Positions 62,373-64,000 of a stretch of DNA of 64,000 bases are shown here, one piece after another (position 1 is the stretch's first letter; each line of letters begins with the position of its first letter). The translations under genes and the position numbers were made by a program. Origin of the DNA: Streptantibioticus cattleyicolor NRRL 8057 = DSM 46488 (GTDB lineage: Bacteria; Actinomycetota; Actinomycetes; Streptomycetales; Streptomycetaceae); the NCBI RefSeq assembly GCF_000240165.1, contig NC_017585.1, forward strand, positions 1,302,001 to 1,366,000, in the 5' to 3' direction. Below the pieces are notes generated by a model. It made no database searches. It was not told where the DNA came from and was given only the letters and a program-made list of their open reading frames with translations.

Positions 62373-64000
62373 TCACCGCCGGCCGTCGTACGGCCGTCCG
62401 GCGCGCTCCCTTCCCCTGCGCAGTTCGGTGCGCAGCAACCTTCCGACGGGCTCGATCAGCCGGCGGGCCAGTTCGTCGATGTCGAGCCCGGCGACCGGCC
62501 CGCCCGACCCCTCCGCCCCGGCCGTCCCGGTTTGGCGGGTGGCGTCGGGTGGCGCGGCGGCCGGCTCGCGCGGCGGTACGGCGGTCACCTCGACCTCGGG
62601 CACCCCGGACGGCACCGATCTGCGCTGCACCGCCTGCGCCGTGGCCGCCGGTGGCCGTACCCGCGCCGGCGCCGGACGCCCGCCCGCCCCCGCCCGCCCG
62701 GAGAACACCGCCGGTACGGCCGGCGGCCCGGCCTCGGCCACTGTCCCGCTCCCGTTCCCGACGGGCCGCGGACGCACCACGGGCATCGCGGGCCGGGCCG
62801 CACGCCCGGAGACGGGGGCCGGCGACCGGGCGATCGTGAGGGGATGTGTGGTGCCGGGTGCGAAGTCCGTCGGCACGGAGGCTGGTTGGGCCACCGCGTC
62901 GCGGGTCGGGCGCCGGTACGGGGTGGTGGGCCCCGGACGGGCCGCGGAACGCTGGACCGCCGGGCCGGACGGCTCCGGGTGCGGGGCTTTGGGCGCGGCC
63001 GGGCGAACGCTCCGTGCGCGCCCCGGCCCGCCCGTACGCCCTCGGGGACCCACCGCACCGTCCGGCGCGTCGCTGTCCCGCACCCACACCGCCCGCGCGA
63101 CGGGTACGGCGGCACCGGCACGCGACGGCCCCGCCCCGCCCTTCGGCGCGGCGTGACCGGTGCGCAGCCCGAGCACGGGGCGGCGTTCCCCCAGCAACGG
63201 GCGCACACGCGGTGCCGTTCCGCCGGAGCGCGCCGCCAACCGTACGACCGCCGGACCGCCCGACGAGGCGCGGCGGTCGGTGGACGGACGCCCGGTCGGC
63301 GCGTGGTCGCCGGATCGCGTCAACTGGACGTCAACGGGCCGGTGTTCGCCCGCTGTCGCGCAGGGGCGGGCGGACGGACTCGTACGTGACGTGTCGTGCC
63401 CGGAGGCCGTCGGCCGGACGAGCGGACCCGTCGCGGGCGTGGTGCGGCTGGACCGCACCGGCCGGGCCGAAGCGCCGCCGCTCGCCGTGGCGGACGGTCG
63501 GGCGGACGGGACCGCGCTCGACGTGCCACCACCGGCGCCCGTCCCGCCGTCCCGCCGACCGGAAACCGTGCCGGAGACACCCGGGGCCGCGGATCGGTCC
63601 CCCTGACCGGAAGGACGCGGCACGACGGTGCGAGGCTCGCTCGGTGGCGGGGTGTCGGGGCGGTCCCGCCGCGCGCGTTGGACGGCCGGGCCGCGACCGG
63701 GCGCGGCGTACGGCAGGTCCGCCCGGGGGCTGAACGGGCCCGGAACGTTCCCGGCCGGGGCGGCTGTCGGGGGAAGGGCGTTGAGCGGTGCTCCGAGTCC
63801 GCCGTGGGCCCGCGCGTCACCGGGGCCCGTGCGGGCGCGTTGGACGGTGCCGGACGCTCGGTCCGCCGCCGTACCCGGAACCGCCGGGGCGCCACTGGCC
63901 GGCAACGTGGTCAGCGGCGCGCCGAGCAGGGGCCTGCGCGGCGCGGGCGTAGCGGCACCGTTCGGGGAAGGCGTGTCGGACACGCCCGGGACGGGGCTGC
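62373..64000 (-). CDS. Long disordered Pro/Arg-rich protein of the injection-system operon (5' end probably outside window)
   Basis: At least 536 residues. The frame is still open at the window edge, and GTG 63983 may be internal. Almost all of it is low-complexity Pro/Ala/Arg/Gly/Ser without predicted structure. Short motifs recur: LLGAPLTTLPASG, GLGAPLNALPPTA, and VQRAR/VQRS/VQRR. Only the last 45 residues look ordered, a helix GLDIDELARRLIEPVGRLLRTELRRGRERAG. It is 45 bases upstream of the tube initiator gene. Streptomyces clusters carry a comparable gene; a cargo, a scaffold or a length-related role are all possible. Confidence 0.6.
   Translation of the reverse strand, partial: SPVPGVSDTPSPNGAATPAPRRPLLGAPLTTLPASGAPAVPGTAADRASGTVQRARTGPGDARAHGGLGAPLNALPPTAAPAGNVPGPFSPRADLPYAAPGRGPAVQRARRDRPDTPPPSEPRTVVPRPSGQGDRSAAPGVSGTVSGRRDGGTGAGGGTSSAVPSARPSATASGGASARPVRSSRTTPATGPLVRPTASGHDTSRTSPSARPCATAGEHRPVDVQLTRSGDHAPTGRPSTDRRASSGGPAVVRLAARSGGTAPRVRPLLGERRPVLGLRTGHAAPKGGAGPSRAGAAVPVARAVWVRDSDAPDGAVGPRGRTGGPGRARSVRPAAPKAPHPEPSGPAVQRSAARPGPTTPYRRPTRDAVAQPASVPTDFAPGTTHPLTIARSPAPVSGRAARPAMPVVRPRPVGNGSGTVAEAGPPAVPAVFSGRAGAGGRPAPARVRPPAATAQAVQRRSVPSGVPEVEVTAVPPREPAAAPPDATRQTGTAGAEGSGGPVAGLDIDELARRLIEPVGRLLRTELRRGRERAGRPYDGRR

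Noticed and set aside
59166-63389. A 1407-codon open frame on the plus strand
   Set aside because: It lies opposite six clear injection-system genes and has no ribosome site or domain; the high GC content creates long stop-free antisense frames.

Overview
The window is about 72% GC by eye, uses many GTG starts, has dense ATGA/GTGA start-stop overlaps, and carries families typical of streptomycetes: ECF sigma factor, Ser/Thr kinase, DUF6114/DUF6230 pair, divergent fur/katG, and a cytoplasmic phage-tail-like contractile injection system. It is most likely chromosomal DNA of Streptomyces or a close relative. No tRNA, rRNA, CRISPR array, insertion sequence or attachment site was recognised.

Layout. 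1-5.4 kb: end of an ECF sigma factor with a small membrane partner, a PIG-V type mannosyltransferase, a transmembrane Ser/Thr kinase and a flavin-reductase-like protein. 5.4-17.4 kb: regulators paired with single functions (CocE-type hydrolase with TetR; cupin; LuxR/histidine kinase pair; LysR with an EamA exporter; DUF3817; patatin; GNAT) and a catalase-peroxidase divergent from a Fur regulator, with a Fur-like inverted repeat between them.

17.4-34.7 kb is the most distinctive region. A minus-strand operon encodes a split, minimal polyunsaturated-fatty-acid-type synthase: a small helical protein, KS-AT (PfaA-like), ACP-KR-DH, a FabA-type DH protein, a PfaD-type enoyl reductase and an aldehyde-dehydrogenase-like protein. 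There is no recognisable chain-length factor, PfaB or phosphopantetheinyl transferase. Across a 0.9-kb divergent region lie an ABC1/UbiB-type kinase and, facing it, a coupled operon of thioester-reductase-like SDR (frameshifted here), DUF6230, DUF6114 and a secreted protein. A relic of a modular PKS (KS start joined to a KR piece) ends the region. Together these look like a specialised-lipid locus whose product cannot be predicted from sequence.

34.7-55 kb: Tat-exported TolB-amidohydrolase, small secreted proteins, LysR with a YeiH-type exporter, a decayed aldo/keto reductase, an MGT-type glycosyltransferase, a universal stress protein, and a PaoABC-like molybdenum hydroxylase operon with XdhC, divergent from a TetR gene preceded by two strong palindromes. 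Then come a SRPBCC-like protein, TetR, a CDF metal exporter, a TPR protein, a VOC protein and a membrane protein.

55.1-64 kb: the distal half of a contractile injection system operon on the minus strand (disordered protein, tube protein, LysM tube-baseplate adaptor, VgrG/gp5-gp27, PAAR, gp25, baseplate J, tail protein I, zinc-ribbon membrane protein). Sheath, ATPase and main tube genes would lie beyond the right edge.

Three genes (sigma factor, SDR reductase, TPR protein) lose frame exactly in runs of five or six C on the plus strand. This makes indel sequencing errors at least as likely as real mutation. All coordinates and calls come from reading the sequence; no database search was run.
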